Source: Aureobasidium sp. EXF-3400 (Eukaryota; Ascomycota; Dothideomycetes; Dothideales; Saccotheciaceae). Taken from it: a DNA stretch of 64,000 bases. The stretch is taken from positions 1 through 64,000 of the forward strand of contig SWBL01000274.1 in NCBI GenBank assembly GCA_024195585.1, in the 5' to 3' direction. Numbering within the stretch: position 1 is the first letter of the stretch; every line of letters begins with the position of its first letter. Shown in pieces: positions 12,631 to 23,983 of the stretch. Both the position numbers and the translations under genes were made by a program. The notes beneath the pieces were generated by a model. That model saw only the letters and a program-made list of their open reading frames with translations. It made no database searches and had not been told where the DNA came from.

Positions 12631-13679
12631 ATGACTGCACTCATCGAAGACCCTTGGAAGGAGCCGGTCACTGCCTTGTTTGCCGGCATTGGCATCCTCT
12701 ACATCACCTTGAAAATCTTCAGCTTCTGGAGATTGATTGCTAGTCTGTTCATCCTGCCCGGTACCTCTGTGAGTATGCTTCCTGGCTCTTGCTCTAGCAC
12801 AGTTCTGACTGTCAAAAGCTCTCTAAGTTTGGTCGTAAAGGGAGTTGGGCCGTCGTAACCGGTGCTTCTGATGGTATTGGCAAGGAGTATGCCTTGCAGC
12901 TTGCAGCAAAGGGCTTCAACATTGTCCTTGTTTCTCGTACCAAGTCGAAGCTCGAGACTCTTGCCTCCGAGATTCACTCCAAGTACACTTCTGTTTCAAC
13001 CAGGACTCTTGCTATGGACTTCTCTCAGAACCTGGACTCCGATTTCGAAGCTTTGAAGGCTCTGGTCTCCGATTTGGACGTCTCCATCCTTATCAACAAC
13101 GTTGGCCTGAGCCACGAGATGCCTGTTCCTTTCGTCCAAACTCCTGAGAAGGAGCTCAAGGACATCATCACCATCAACTGCATGGGTACCCTTCGTGTTA
13201 CTCAAATCGTTGCACCTGGTATGGTCCAGCGCCGTCGTGGTTTGATTCTCACTATGGCTTCCTTTGGCGGTATCCTCCCAACTCCTCTCTTGGCTACCTA
13301 CTCCGGTAGCAAAGCTTTCCTTCAGCAATGGAGCAGTGCTCTAGGCTCGGAATTGAAGCCCCATGGCGTTCACGTTCAGCTTGTCCAGTCCTACCTGGTC
13401 ACTTCGGCAATGTCCAAGATTAAGCGCTCCAGTGCTACCATTCCTAACCCCAAGCAGTTTGTCAGAGCTGCTTTGGGCAAGATTGGCCGCTCTGGTGGTG
13501 CCCAAGGTATCGCATACACCAGCACCCCTTACTGGAGCCATGGTATCATGCACTGGGCACTCGGCACTTTCACTGGTACCATGAACTCGATTGTCCTGGA
13601 TCAGAACAAGGGAATGCACGAAAGCATTCGCAAGCGTGCTCTGAGAAAGCTGGAGAGAGATGGCAAGAAGGGCCAATAA
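12631..13679 (+). CDS. IFA38: Very-long-chain 3-oxoacyl-CoA reductase (KAR, Ifa38-like)
   Basis: Two exons, 12631..12768 and 12819..13679, encode 332 aa. An N-terminal membrane helix ([16 protein letters not shown], about 14-30) precedes a classical SDR fold. This has [14 protein letters not shown] for NADPH binding, LINNVG, a catalytic serine in LTMASFGG and YSGSK as the Tyr/Lys pair. The protein ends in KKGQ, a dilysine KKxx ER-retrieval signal. It reduces 3-ketoacyl-CoA in the microsomal fatty-acid elongase (C20-C26 acids for sphingolipids). Length, topology and C-terminal signal match the family (yeast YBR159W). Confidence 0.93.
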
Positions 13680-14464
13680 GTTCACAGGCATGTCTGCATG
13701 CGTCAGCAAACATCTACACAGCCTCTACCAGAACCACGGATTTGTGAAGTGTACCAGCCTCAGCAGTTGCTATCTAACCAAAAGTTCTGCTGTGCAGATA
13801 TGGTACACTATTTTAAGGTGGTGCACAGCTTGTTCGAGCTCGCAGCTCAAAAAGGAGCAGCCAATGGGAACACCGTGGAAACAGTCAGTACACGTCGCCA
13901 GCAGCAACGCACATATTGCAATATCTGCACGACTTTGTATTGAGTTAGGACAGAATCCTAATAAGAATGGAAAAAAAAAATCATACGATTTCCTGCCATG
14001 CTGCGCTCCCCTGCATAAGCTATCAAATGCCTCAGGTACCGCAACTTAGAAGCGGCTCGGAGAAGATGCCGTTAAGTGCAGACCAGCTGATGAGGCCTGA
14101 CTTGGAGCTTCGGCGACTTGGAGTTGGGAAATGCCACTGCCCGTCCATTGAAAACTTGCCTTGATGGTATGACACAGACAGTCTACTATTTGTTGTAACA
14201 ACATGTGCCGAGTCAGCTCGGACTGACCGTTTTCTGTAATCAGCACTATCGGCTGCAGTTTCTCACTAGACGCTACGTCACTCGGAGTTTGATCTTTCCT
14301 GGCACCGTGCAGGAGCTTTCCCCACTCGCCGGCGATCTTCGTGTGGTGCGCAACGGGCAGCAGCCTCGTCACCTTCCTCATCGTCCTGCTTTGTGTCCTC
14401 GTCCTGGAAGAACAACAGCAGACAAACAGATTTTCATTCAAGCCTTCCATACAACTTCTGCAAC
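13680..14464. other. Intergenic, no gene recognised
   Basis: About 785 bp with the 3' region of the ketoacyl-CoA reductase and the promoter of the DUF1774 gene. It contains an A10 run near 13971. No supported coding frame. Confidence 0.5.
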
Positions 14465-15482
14465 ATGCCTGAGAACAACTCGTCCGAGGGAGTCGCCCAG
14501 ACTATCCAGACAGTACACGAGCGCGTCCACTCGGGTACGTCTTGACATTGGTTATCGCACAGCAGCACAACCCTGACCATTGCAGTAAACCCTTTCATGG
14601 ACCGCGAGTCTTATCCCACCGGAAGCCTTAGAAGCTACAAGATCCTGACGGCCGCTTCATGGCTTCTCCTCGTTGTCACCAGCATCTACTACACCTTCAA
14701 TGCGCCCACCGAGGGCAAGTACCACAGAGGCACCATCTGGCACCAGAACTCGCACCGCCACACCCCCTTTGCCCTTAACTCCATCATCACCTCTGTCTAC
14801 ATGATTATCCTGTACATCCTTCAGATCGGCTACTGCTGGCACCTGTACTCGGAGAACCCTGTCTACGTCAAGGCCGCCGCTGATGTTGGCTCGCACTTCA
14901 TCCTCAACAACCTGCTCTGGTTTGGTTTCATTCACCTGTGGTGCCGTAGCCACTTCTGGCTTGCCGAGATGCTGGTCATCATCAACTTCTTCAACCTCTC
15001 AGCCCTCTACTTCAAGCACTCGAGAACCCCCAGATTCATCCACATCCCCGTTGTCTCCGGTCCTCTAGCCCTCAACTACGTTCTCCTTTTCACCGTCGGT
15101 GCTGCTGCTGTCAATGCACACTCTCTGCCTGCCAGAATCTTAGCTAATGTCATGATCTGGTCCATTATGGGCTACGGCTTCTTCTTCCTCGTCGCCTACA
15201 AGGACTACACCATGGGTTTCAACCTGAGCGTTCTCTGCGCAGGTAAGTCGCCTTCTAGCGAGCATTCGAACCACTCTAACAGTTTCTGTAGCCCTCGGCG
15301 TCTCCCAGTTCCTCACTCACGTCATCGCATTCCAGTGGATTTTCGCCTTTGTTATCATGGGCGTTTTGTTCATTCTCTCTGTCTTGGTCAGCTTCCCTGG
15401 CATCATCGGCCAAGACCCCTTCAAGCGTGGTGCTGTTGTCGACGAAGACAGAGAGAGACAGCCCTTGCTTCAGGAAGAGTAA
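14465..15482 (+). CDS. DUF1774-family multi-pass membrane protein
   Basis: Three exons: 14465..14534, 14586..15242 and 15292..15482, encoding 305 aa. Splicing joins ERVHS to VNPFMDRESYP and NLSVLCA to ALGVSQFLTH. About eight hydrophobic segments are visible, starting at LLLVVTSIYYTF. The family core has a conserved loop with HRHTPFALN and a short charged C-terminus ending DRERQPLLQEE, which looks like an acidic dileucine (endolysosomal/vacuolar) sorting motif. DUF1774 proteins are fungal membrane proteins of unknown function; no role is assigned. The family name comes from memory of its topology and sequence, so it is less certain than the gene model. Confidence 0.8.
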
Positions 15483-15898
15483 ATCTTTTGTGCAAATATT
15501 TGAAATTTGTGCATGTTGGGAGCAAGGGCGTTGGATGCCAACTGCTGCGCAGTAAGCTGCTGCATTCAAGCCCTCGAGTTCTTCGGTTAACGAGTCAATG
15601 CGCCATATTGGTCCATAGTCTTGGAAAAGCCCAGTGGTCGTGTGCCTCCTCTCTACTTCGAGATTCTTGTTCTAGCACCATCATCGACCACCGTCGTTCG
15701 GCGAGTCTGAACGTTACTTCAATCTAGTATATTTATCTTTCCTCACAATCAGAAACGGACATTGAATTGATGCTAGATAACGGCGTACCCATTGTCCCCT
15801 TACAACCTTCAGTTGTCCACACATCGTGTAATAGCATGAACCCATCTCACAACAACAGTGAACCATCGATCGTGTCATCCCGAAGACCTCGAATGTCA
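15483..15898. other. Intergenic between convergent genes
   Basis: About 415 bp between the stop codons of two convergent genes; presumably both 3' UTRs. Nothing else seen. Confidence 0.5.
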
Positions 15899-16330
15899 TC
15901 ATTGCCAGGCAATCTGGATGCCTTTTACCCCAACCGGCAGCGTCACAGCCCCAATGCAACCACTCTTGCCCTGTTCCTTCAGCATGATGTTTCTTCCGAC
16001 ATCATCATCCTCGGAGGTATCCGATCCTCGACGCAGGTCGATCTCGCGCGATCGTTGGCTAATCATTTGAGCCTGTAGTTTGGATTGAAAAGTTTTGACG
16101 GAACTGACAGACTGCTCTGAGTCGACAGAGTCTGGACATGTGCCTTTCTGTTCCAGCAATTCCAGACATCTAGAGCAAATGCTTGAGAGCAACGGAACTG
16201 TTCTCTCATATCCTCGTTGGCAGGCACCATGTTCGTTGGGTAGGAGGCGCGATGGGTTTCTGGGACAGAACTCGTGGATTGGCATGCTCGCGTGTCCGCA
16301 TTTGTGGATCGATGTTTCAATGCGACACAT
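15899..16330 (-). CDS. Small Cys/His-rich hypothetical protein
   Basis: Single open frame of 143 aa with an ATG (16330). The N-terminal 70 residues hold regularly spaced Cys and His: CRIETSIHKCGH, EFC, ACQRG, then SICSRC. This resembles short zinc-ribbon-like leaders seen in many fungal hypothetical proteins that start M-x-n-CGH. The remainder is charged, with an acidic patch (RRGSDTSEDDDVG). I do not recognise the family. The regular Cys/His pattern is unlikely in random sequence, which is the main support for calling it coding. Upstream exons cannot be excluded. Confidence 0.5.
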   Translation of the reverse strand: MCRIETSIHKCGHASMPIHEFCPRNPSRLLPNEHGACQRGYERTVPLLSSICSRCLELLEQKGTCPDSVDSEQSVSSVKTFQSKLQAQMISQRSREIDLRRGSDTSEDDDVGRNIMLKEQGKSGCIGAVTLPVGVKGIQIAWQ

Positions 16331-18540
16331 GGCTTCGATGGGTTTAAGCGTTAATTTGGTTCTTCGACTGTGACTGCAATCCGTAGATATGATTCGTCAA
16401 AGTGAGAGGTGGGTAGGAATGAGAACGCGTTGCTTTTTCTTCCTTTACTCCGACAGTCAGCTACCTCAGGCAGGGTTAAATATCTGTCTTTTTTTTCTCA
16501 AGTACATCATCTTCACGGTTGCTCGGGCCGCAGCCAGCAGCATTGTGTTACAAGAGGTCACATGCATTAGGCGCTATATCGATCCCGTCTCGTATCGTCT
16601 CACAATCTTTCTTCCTCTATCATTCGTCCGTGGGCAGTCGCATGGATGTGCGAACGATTTCGTAGTATTGACGAACAGGATCCGGAGCGAATACTGCCGA
16701 TAGTTGGTCTGACATGTGGCACGATATAGTGATCTCCTCCTCCTGTCTGGACATCCAATAGTGAGGATGGGCGGTTGAATACATCCATTCGGCTTCGTGA
16801 TGCCATTACAGACTTTTCATATGAAACGGAAGCCTCAACCGTGAAAGTGATAGGCCGAATCTTTGCTTCAACAGAAGTCACAACCTTTTGAACATTCTTT
16901 GAATGCGGTACCGAGGCATCAATTATGCTATATGATAAGTTGAATAGCAAGGAACAAGTGCCAGCAGGTCCGGAGTTGCCATTCTAAGGCATCCAATATC
17001 TGGCCGTGAACACAGTCCAGTCAGATATGTGCCGTTCTTCGGTGTCGAGGTCCAGCAACTCCGAGTCTGCCCTCTCAGCGAATGGTACACCCAAGGAGTC
17101 TATGTTGTTGCCTTGTTTTGTAGGAGACTTGGCTATGTATTAGATCTACCCCGCCCATCTCATCAAGTCTCTCCAATGACGAGATGAGGTGGTGTTGTGC
17201 AAGAGCAAGTAGCGCTGACTATGAGCACACCATCGGCTTCGGATTACTCGATCGAGAGGATAGAATGGAATGTTGAAATCTTGTGCCGAGTGGACAGTGA
17301 TATAAGACGTGGAACAATGATGCCGTCAAAGAAAGTTGGCTACTCAGTGGGTGATGATACGGACACCCCTGCTTTCTCGATAAAAAAAAAGCCCCCCTGT
17401 TGGTCCGACATGTTACGGAATCGAAGTCCGAGGTCGTCCTTGCCAGTCCTTTGTGCCTCGATCATCTGTGCTGATTTGTTGATGATTCATACTCTTTTCC
17501 TGTCTTCTCCTTGGCTCTTTTCGCGCGTGACATTATTTGTATCATGGCGATAAACTATGTCATGTTTTGGTGTGCTCTTCAGGACACGATGTGAGGTCCA
17601 ATAACTACTCGAGTAGCAGTCGCAACATTGCCACCATGTGTTGGAACGAGGAGATGCTCCGACACATGACATACTCACAGACAGTCAAAGTCAATAGGGA
17701 TTTGAAAGTCAATCGCTCAGAGAGACCATAGCTGGATGCAGCGCTTTTCAGCTGATTCAGCACCCCAGAATGTCAACAATAATAACCACCGCATGCGAAC
17801 CTACGAACCGTGTCAAAGTCAGGCCCAAGCTTCATCTCAACGATGGCGACATTGAGCTGCTGTCAATGTGGGATAATGCAGGAACCTGTGCTGGGGTACT
17901 TGTTAGACATGATCGACCCATCACTGCAGTCTGGTACCAGCCTCGAAGAGGCACTCTCAAGCCCTGATACGAGAGTCTGGAGCAAGGATGTTATGCAAAT
18001 CTTCTGGGCTTCAGGACTATTTCGATGCTGGCAACCCCAAAAGAGATATCATGACTGCCAAGGAAGGATGCAAGCCACACCTACTTGTGGCTGACAGCAA
18101 TACATAAAGAGTACGTACCGAAGCCGTGAGAGGGCCAGACTACTTTTCCAAGTTGTCGAAACCTTAAGATGACATCGAAACCATTGTCATGCATACCACA
18201 GCTGAGGTCTCGCTTGGCCAGTTGGCGATATGACAGATGTCTACCCGTCTCATTCGGAAGGATTAAACTGAAAATAAGTTTGCTACTCAACAAGTTGTCC
18301 GGATTCGCGAGGGCAATGTGTCGCATACCCTTGAAGCTGAACATGGCTACCACAGCATCAAAGGATCTAGAAGAGATCATACATGCTGCAGAAATGGTTC
18401 AATAGTGACTGTGGCGAGTCTATGGCGCTCGCTCGTAAGCTGGCACCTTGGCGAACATATAACAGTGGTTGTGACTTCACTTTGCTGCAGGGGTCCGGTA
18501 TCATCTAATTCTCCTTCAAGCTTTCCTACACTACTCAGTC
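16331..18540. other. Intergenic, no gene recognised (2.2 kb)
   Basis: Upstream of the first peroxidase gene. It includes a run of A9 followed by GCCCCCC near 17381-17396 and several open frames below 120 codons (for example 16600-16950 minus and 17810-18094 plus), none with recognisable motifs. The last 60 bases before 18541 are CT-rich and look like a leader for the peroxidase. Confidence 0.45.
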
Positions 18541-19862
18541 ATGCGTCTCTCTCTGTCAACGATGCCTCTTTTGGCTTTCCTTGCGCTGAATTTCAATCTT
18601 CATGCCAAGGCATGGCCAGCAATGGCCCAACAACTTGCTGAAATCTCTCATCGTTCACCTCAAGCAGTAGCAGCAGACGTCCCCATCGACGGTGACCTCC
18701 AAAGGGTTGGCTTAGGGGATGTCAAGAATGGTGGTACCACTCTCGTCGGTAAAAGCGTCTACAATATCCTCATGGGAACGGAAGCTGGCGATTCGGCTGT
18801 GGCTGGTTACACACCGCCTGGCGTCGCTGGAACCAAGGCATGCAAGGCTGACACATGTTGTGTATGGTGGTGGATCTCTCAAGCTATGACGGTTGCATTT
18901 ACTGGACCTACCGGTCGATGCAATTCCTTCGCCAGAGCAGCCATCCGCCTGGGCTTTCATGATGCAGGATCATGGTCAAGCTCTCTTGCAGCTGCTGGTC
19001 AAGACTTTGGTGGCGCTGATGGAAGCATTATCCTGTCAGGCACCGAGATCAATAGAGCAGGTTCGTTCCCCAGGCTCTTGCCGCAATTCTGTCACAAATG
19101 CTAATATTAAGACGAATAGACAATAATGGCTTGGCAGACATCGCCAATCAAGCTCTTCTATGGGCCAAGCTGTTCAATGTCGGTGTTGCCGATATCATTC
19201 AATTTGGAGCTGCTCATGCAGTGGTCACCTGTCCGTTAGGGCCTCGCGTTCGAACCTTCGTTGGTCGCAAGGACAGCACACAAGCCGCTCCCCAGGGTTT
19301 GATGCCTTCTGTGACGATGTCAGCAGACCAGATCATTAGTCTTTTCGAAGACAAGACTATCCAACCTCATGACCTTGCTGCTCTTCTTGGTGCGCACAGC
19401 ACAAGCCAACAATTCAACGTAGACAAGACAAAGGCCGGCTTCAGTCAAGACTCCACAGTAAGTGATACGCCTCTATGAAAGCAAGCTCAAAAAATAGCTA
19501 AAAGTAGTCTAGCCGGGTGTTTGGGATGTCTCCTTCTATAATGAGACACTCCAGCCAGGAACGAACAGCAAGGTCTTCAAATTTCAAAGCGATCTTGTTA
19601 CTGCCAACGATTCGAGGGTTAGCGACGAGTGGCATAAATTCATTGGAGATCAGAGCCACTGGAACGGGGTAAGTCCTTGATTACAAGCAGCCCACTCTCC
19701 TTGTGCAGATGCTAACAACGAGTGCAGGACTATGCTTCCGCCTATGTCAGACTGAGCATGCTTGGTGTCAACAACATCAACAATCTGACAGAATGCACAA
19801 AAGTCTTGCCGGCTGCAAAGGTCACATTTGCAGGGGCATCCACGCCTGGTCTTCTTGGCTGA
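18541..19862 (+). CDS. Secreted class II-type heme peroxidase, copy 1
   Basis: Four exons: 18541..19060, 19120..19457, 19513..19668 and 19728..19862, encoding 382 aa. A signal peptide is likely (MRLSLSTMPLLAFLALNFNLHAKA). The plant/fungal peroxidase fold is shown by the distal site AAIRLGFHDAG (Arg136, His140), the calcium loop GGADGSI, and the proximal heme ligand DLAALLGAHST (His266). Compared with copy 2 it has about 50 extra residues between the signal peptide and the distal helix, including a Cys-bearing block (ACKADTCCVWWW). Such enzymes use H2O2 to oxidise phenolics or lignin-like substrates. Whether it is a manganese, versatile or generic peroxidase cannot be decided by eye. Confidence 0.88.
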
Positions 19863-19897
19863 GCGTGATATTTGTAGCGTTGCGTTTGTTACGATAT

Positions 19898-20150
19898 ACC
19901 CCCAAGGTGCTAAAGTCCATAACGCAAGTAATTATAGAAATGCACAGTACCCTTCAATGAAAGCGTGGTCCCACTAGGAAGCAAACTATCGTAGGCTCTT
20001 TCTAACTACATTTCTAGCCTGGAATCATTTATATCACTCCATGGTCCAGAAGTTAATTTATGCCCTTGCAGGAGGACAAGGTACAGTACTACATGTATCT
20101 GCATATGGAGAAGAATCTTTGGACAAACGAGACTCTTTAGCACTCTTGAT
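19898..20150. mobile_element. Decayed copy of the 25-bp-TIR MITE-like family
   Basis: The left part aligns with the intact copy at 28958: CCCCCAAGGTGCTAAAGT resembles the TIR, followed by TAACGC, then ATAGAAATGCA, and later GTCCCACTAGGAAGCAAAC against GTCCCGACTGAGAAGCAACC. The right edge (GACTCTTTAGCAC) is a weak match to the inverted end. It starts 36 bp after the stop codon of peroxidase 1. Boundaries are approximate. Confidence 0.5.
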
Positions 20151-21337
20151 TCATAGTCCTATAGACTTACAATGAACATTCTCGTGCACTCTCGTCCTCC
20201 CCGGGACCACCCATCGCCCGTCACGGTGGAAATTCTCGGTTGAGATGTCCAGGATCCTCTATTCAGCGCTGAGATTCCAGCTCTACCACAAATTCAATTC
20301 TGGACTCGGCCACCGAGCGGAACGGAACCACCGCGGAGGTATATGCAGGTCAGCATCCAGATTAGGTCAATGAGCAGAATCGAAGTTGGCCACTCACGGA
20401 GGATAGTTCTGGTCAGCAAGTAGTACTTTCGTATAATACAAGTGACATTACATGTCCAGCCAAGACTTCAGACGGCTCGAATAGGTCGTCGCATGGGCCA
20501 TATAAGGGAAGAAGTAGATACCCGAGAGTCTAAAGCCATCAAAGTTCCATCCTCCCCGCACCAAAACATACACACCAACTTCTCAAGTCCGGCGACTTGG
20601 AAAGAGATATGCAAGCCACTTTCTTTAGCGGAGAGGGTTTCCGGACATCAGATCTCGCGTAACCCTAGCCGTCGTATCAAACCTCCGAGTTTCTGGCACT
20701 GAGATCTATGTACATTCTCAGCAGCCAGTCAGCCTACAGACTACGGTCAGCACGCCTCTGCAAGGTACAAGGCCTTGATCTCCAGCCCAGACCTCTAGAT
20801 CCATGCGTGACAAGATTGTTGCGTCGAAGCTATTCGAGACTTGGCCAGAAATCATGTCTGGTGACTACCATGAGTGCCATCGATGTTCGCTTCCTAGAGC
20901 CTCTGGCTGAACTCCGAATATGCTTCTACAGCACCTGTGTTCAAAGTTCGCGGGCACCAAGAAGGTTTTCAATCTGACATCTCCTTCAGCACATGGCCCA
21001 GAACACTATCCTTGCTGGCTTGCTATCCCAGCTATACACATCTCCGTGCAAGAGGCATAGTTCTACTCGCCACTGGTTATGGACCATTCTCACAGCTCGG
21101 TGTCTCCGCTGAGTGGCTTGATGGCTACAGCTACTGTAGAGATTCTAGACAGCATTGTCAGCGATTGCGCTGCGCTTGACCATTCGAAAATATCTCGAAA
21201 GTGCAATCAAAACATAACCATCTGTGTATATAAGGTTGCCTGTGGAAGCGCCCTTGTGTCAATCATTAGCATCATCTCATTGGACTCTGATACTCAGACT
21301 CAGACTCTCTTCCTCTTCTTCCTCCATTACAGCCAAC
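20151..21337. other. Intergenic upstream of peroxidase 2
   Basis: About 1.2 kb with no supported gene. The final part carries a TATATAA-like stretch at about 21226-21232 and a CT-rich leader (21290-21330) before the peroxidase ATG. Confidence 0.5.
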
Positions 21338-22483
21338 ATGATCGCAAATCTTGCTACTCTGCTGTTGGTCAGCACTCTCGGCGTTGCAGAGGCATTCTCG
21401 ATGCCAGAGGCAGCATCATCCTTCACCTCTCTACTGGCATCTTCTCTCAACAACGCCATACCCAACACACTTGTCCGCCGCAGTGGAGGCTCAGGTGGCT
21501 GCCCAGCAATCTGGACTACTATCTCTTCTGATCTTACTGCGTCTTTCTTGGGCTCTGATGGCCAGTGTACTGACCTTGCGAGAGCCGCTATCCGCTTCGC
21601 GTTCCACGATGCTGGTTGGTGATCCGATATGTTATGCGTCGTCCATGGAAACTAACATGTCATACAGGACCATACTCGTCAAAGACAACATGGTATGCGC
21701 CTGCTGCCGGCGGCGCAGATGGTTCTCTTCTCTTGAACTCAGACGAGATCAATCGTCCAGAGAACGGAGGCTTGGCCGACTACCGAACATGGTTGATGGG
21801 AAAATACACTCAGTACAACGGCAAGGCGACCGTTGGTGCCGCCGACTTGATCCAATTTGCTGGTGCTCATGCCATCATCACATGCCCTGGTGGTCCAAAG
21901 GTCAAAGCCGTCGTTGGCAGAGTCGACAATTCTACGATAGCTCCTGACGGTTTCCTTCCTGCTGGATTCGGTCCTAATTCGTCTCACGATGTCCTGTATC
22001 AGCTCTTCCTTGACAAAGGCTTCAGTGCTAGAGATTTGGCAGCACTTATTGGCGCGCACTCCACCAGCAAAGCATTCACTCAGCAAGCCAACGGTATTCC
22101 TAGCGGCGGTCAGCAGGACTCTACAGTAAGTTATAAAGCACTATAGAAGTAAGCTAGAATATAGCTAACACGAGCGCCAGCCGGGCAAATGGGATATCAA
22201 CTACTACGCTCAGGTCAATAATCCTCCCGCGGGCGTGTACCGCTTCCAGTCCGACATCAACTTGTCGAACGCATCGACAACAGTCGGCAAACAGTTCCAG
22301 GGCTTCGTTGGTAACCAGGGCAAGTGGACAAGCTCTTTCGCTGATGCTATGGCCCGTCTGAGTGTGTTGGGTATTCCTGCTTCGGCACAGGCCAACTTCA
22401 TTGACTGCACGAACGCCCTGCCACAGGGTACGTCCTCGAAGAGAGACATCCGTGCTGCTCCTATCAACGATCGTGCGCGATAG
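21338..22483 (+). CDS. Secreted class II-type heme peroxidase, copy 2
   Basis: Three exons: 21338..21614, 21668..22125 and 22181..22483, encoding 345 aa. The start is the ATG giving MIANLATLLLVSTLGVAEAF, a clear signal peptide; LVRR at about 45-48 could be a kexin-type propeptide site. Conserved sites are AAIRFAFHDAG (Arg86, His90), GGADGSLLL, the long block ADLIQFAGAHAIITCPGGPKV, and DLAALIGAHST (proximal His223). The second-exon donor (after QQDST) is at the same codon position as in copy 1 (SQDST), so the two genes share an intron and a common ancestor. It is in the same orientation, about 1.5 kb downstream of copy 1. Substrate class unknown. Confidence 0.9.
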
Positions 22484-22888
22484 AACAAAAGGATACGATT
22501 TGGATCTTGATTGGGGCGTTGGGCTGTTTTCTTTCTCTTCTCGCTGGTTTATGCCGACAATGAAACACATTTTACTGAGAAGCTACGCGGTCCCTGTGAC
22601 GTCGTGAAACCCCTGCTTGCATAATCATGCTTAAATTGTGAAAAGTTATGCTTCAGTTGTACTATCATAGTACACGTCGTGGTTGCTGCCTTCCTTCGCT
22701 TCGTACTTGCATGCCATTTTTCGAATATTTGTCTTCTTCTTGCCATCGTGAGCAGCTCGCATAACCTGTAACAGGCGCGGCCTCCAACCACATTCCATTA
22801 CGACTCGATATCCCGAACATCATCACAACCAAGTCGACCCATAAAGTAACAAGCAGATTACACTATAAAAACACACCAGTTGTTAAAT
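22484..22888. other. Intergenic
   Basis: About 400 bp between peroxidase 2 and a small gene; nothing recognised. Confidence 0.5.
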
Positions 22889-23434
22889 ATGGAATCTACA
22901 GGACCAAACAAGAGTGCTGGATTCGGCCTTACACCTTCACAAGACAGAGTTCTGGCCTTGACAACACTCGTCTCCACAATATCACTCGCGACTATGGATT
23001 TCAAAGCCGGCGGACAAATGCTGGGTGAAGGAAAATCTGCACTCGCAAACGCACTGCCTCCTCGCGTAGACGTCTCGTTGCCCAAGACACCGGTGTTGAC
23101 TGAAAGTATCTCACGCTCTTACGTTCGAGGAGCTACGTCATGTGCATTCTTTTACCTCGCATACAAGGATTATCAAACTACACAACTTCGCCAGCAAAGA
23201 TCGGAAGATGAAAATGCCTCGGCTTGGAGATGGAAGGCATGGGCTGCTTGTGGCGCAGCAGGTGTGCTGGTACAAAGTCTTGGTCCGATGCCTGGCGGTG
23301 CACGGGAAAAGCTGCATAAACCTGATGGAAGTGTCAAGGGACAAGCTCAGAGGTTAGGGATGTTGACTATGGTGAAAGGAGGTATCTTGATGGCCACAGT
23401 GCCGTTCTGTCTAAGTGCTTGGAGGTCTTTGTGA
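22889..23434 (+). CDS. Small hypothetical protein with hydrophobic segments
   Basis: Single-exon frame of 181 aa from the ATG at 22889 (MESTGPNKSAGFGLT). Three or so weakly hydrophobic helices are visible (VLALTTLVSTISLATM near the start; YVRGATSCAFFYLAY; AWAACGAAGVLVQSLG and MVKGGILMATVPFCLSAW near the end), suggesting a small membrane protein. I do not recognise the family. Coding status is supported by length, a clean ATG after an A/T-rich leader, and amino-acid composition. Confidence 0.6.
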   Translation: MESTGPNKSAGFGLTPSQDRVLALTTLVSTISLATMDFKAGGQMLGEGKSALANALPPRVDVSLPKTPVLTESISRSYVRGATSCAFFYLAYKDYQTTQLRQQRSEDENASAWRWKAWAACGAAGVLVQSLGPMPGGAREKLHKPDGSVKGQAQRLGMLTMVKGGILMATVPFCLSAWRSL

Positions 23435-23983
23435 GGTGAGTTGTAAATCAAGTGGCAAGATTATAAGGCTGGGATTTCAAGAGAACTAGGAAGCTAATGA
23501 ATATGAGAACCGCAGATTTAAGGCCTAACAATACCTGCTACGCGTGTGCGAGAGACCGTCACAGTGGAGCTGAAGAAATTCACAATACTTCTGCAAAAAA
23601 TGTTGTTTCTACAGGGAAACCCCATGGAAGGCTATCTAAATGGCCATGCTCATATTCAGAACACAATTGTGTATTTCATCGGCTTATAACATCATCTCAG
23701 GATCGAAAAGGGGATTAGTTGCGACAATGTAACAGTCTTTAGTACACGGAGAGGCTACTTCACACATGGCCAATTCCATGGTAGACATCGATAAAATGCT
23801 GCGTTGGAGAAACTTGCTCAAACAATCTCGACCACAGCCGCAATCCCTTCTCCGGTTGAAGTCGATGCTTATGACTGGAACGCCAAAGAGTCATTTCCAT
23901 CGCCACAATCCTTTTCCAATATCTACTCCAACATTTATCTCTCACCATATCTCATCAGACCACAACCTAACAAAGACTTAACT
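23435..23983. other. Intergenic with a possible MITE end
   Basis: About 550 bp between the small gene and the F-box gene. Near 23736-23753 the sequence GTCTTTAGTACACGGAGAGG resembles the right end of the inverted-repeat element at 61215-61232. The rest of this stretch does not visibly align with that element. Confidence 0.4.

Noticed and set aside
18541..23434. A secondary-metabolite or lignin-degradation gene cluster
   Set aside because: Only two peroxidases and an unknown small protein are present; no synthase, P450 or transporter nearby.
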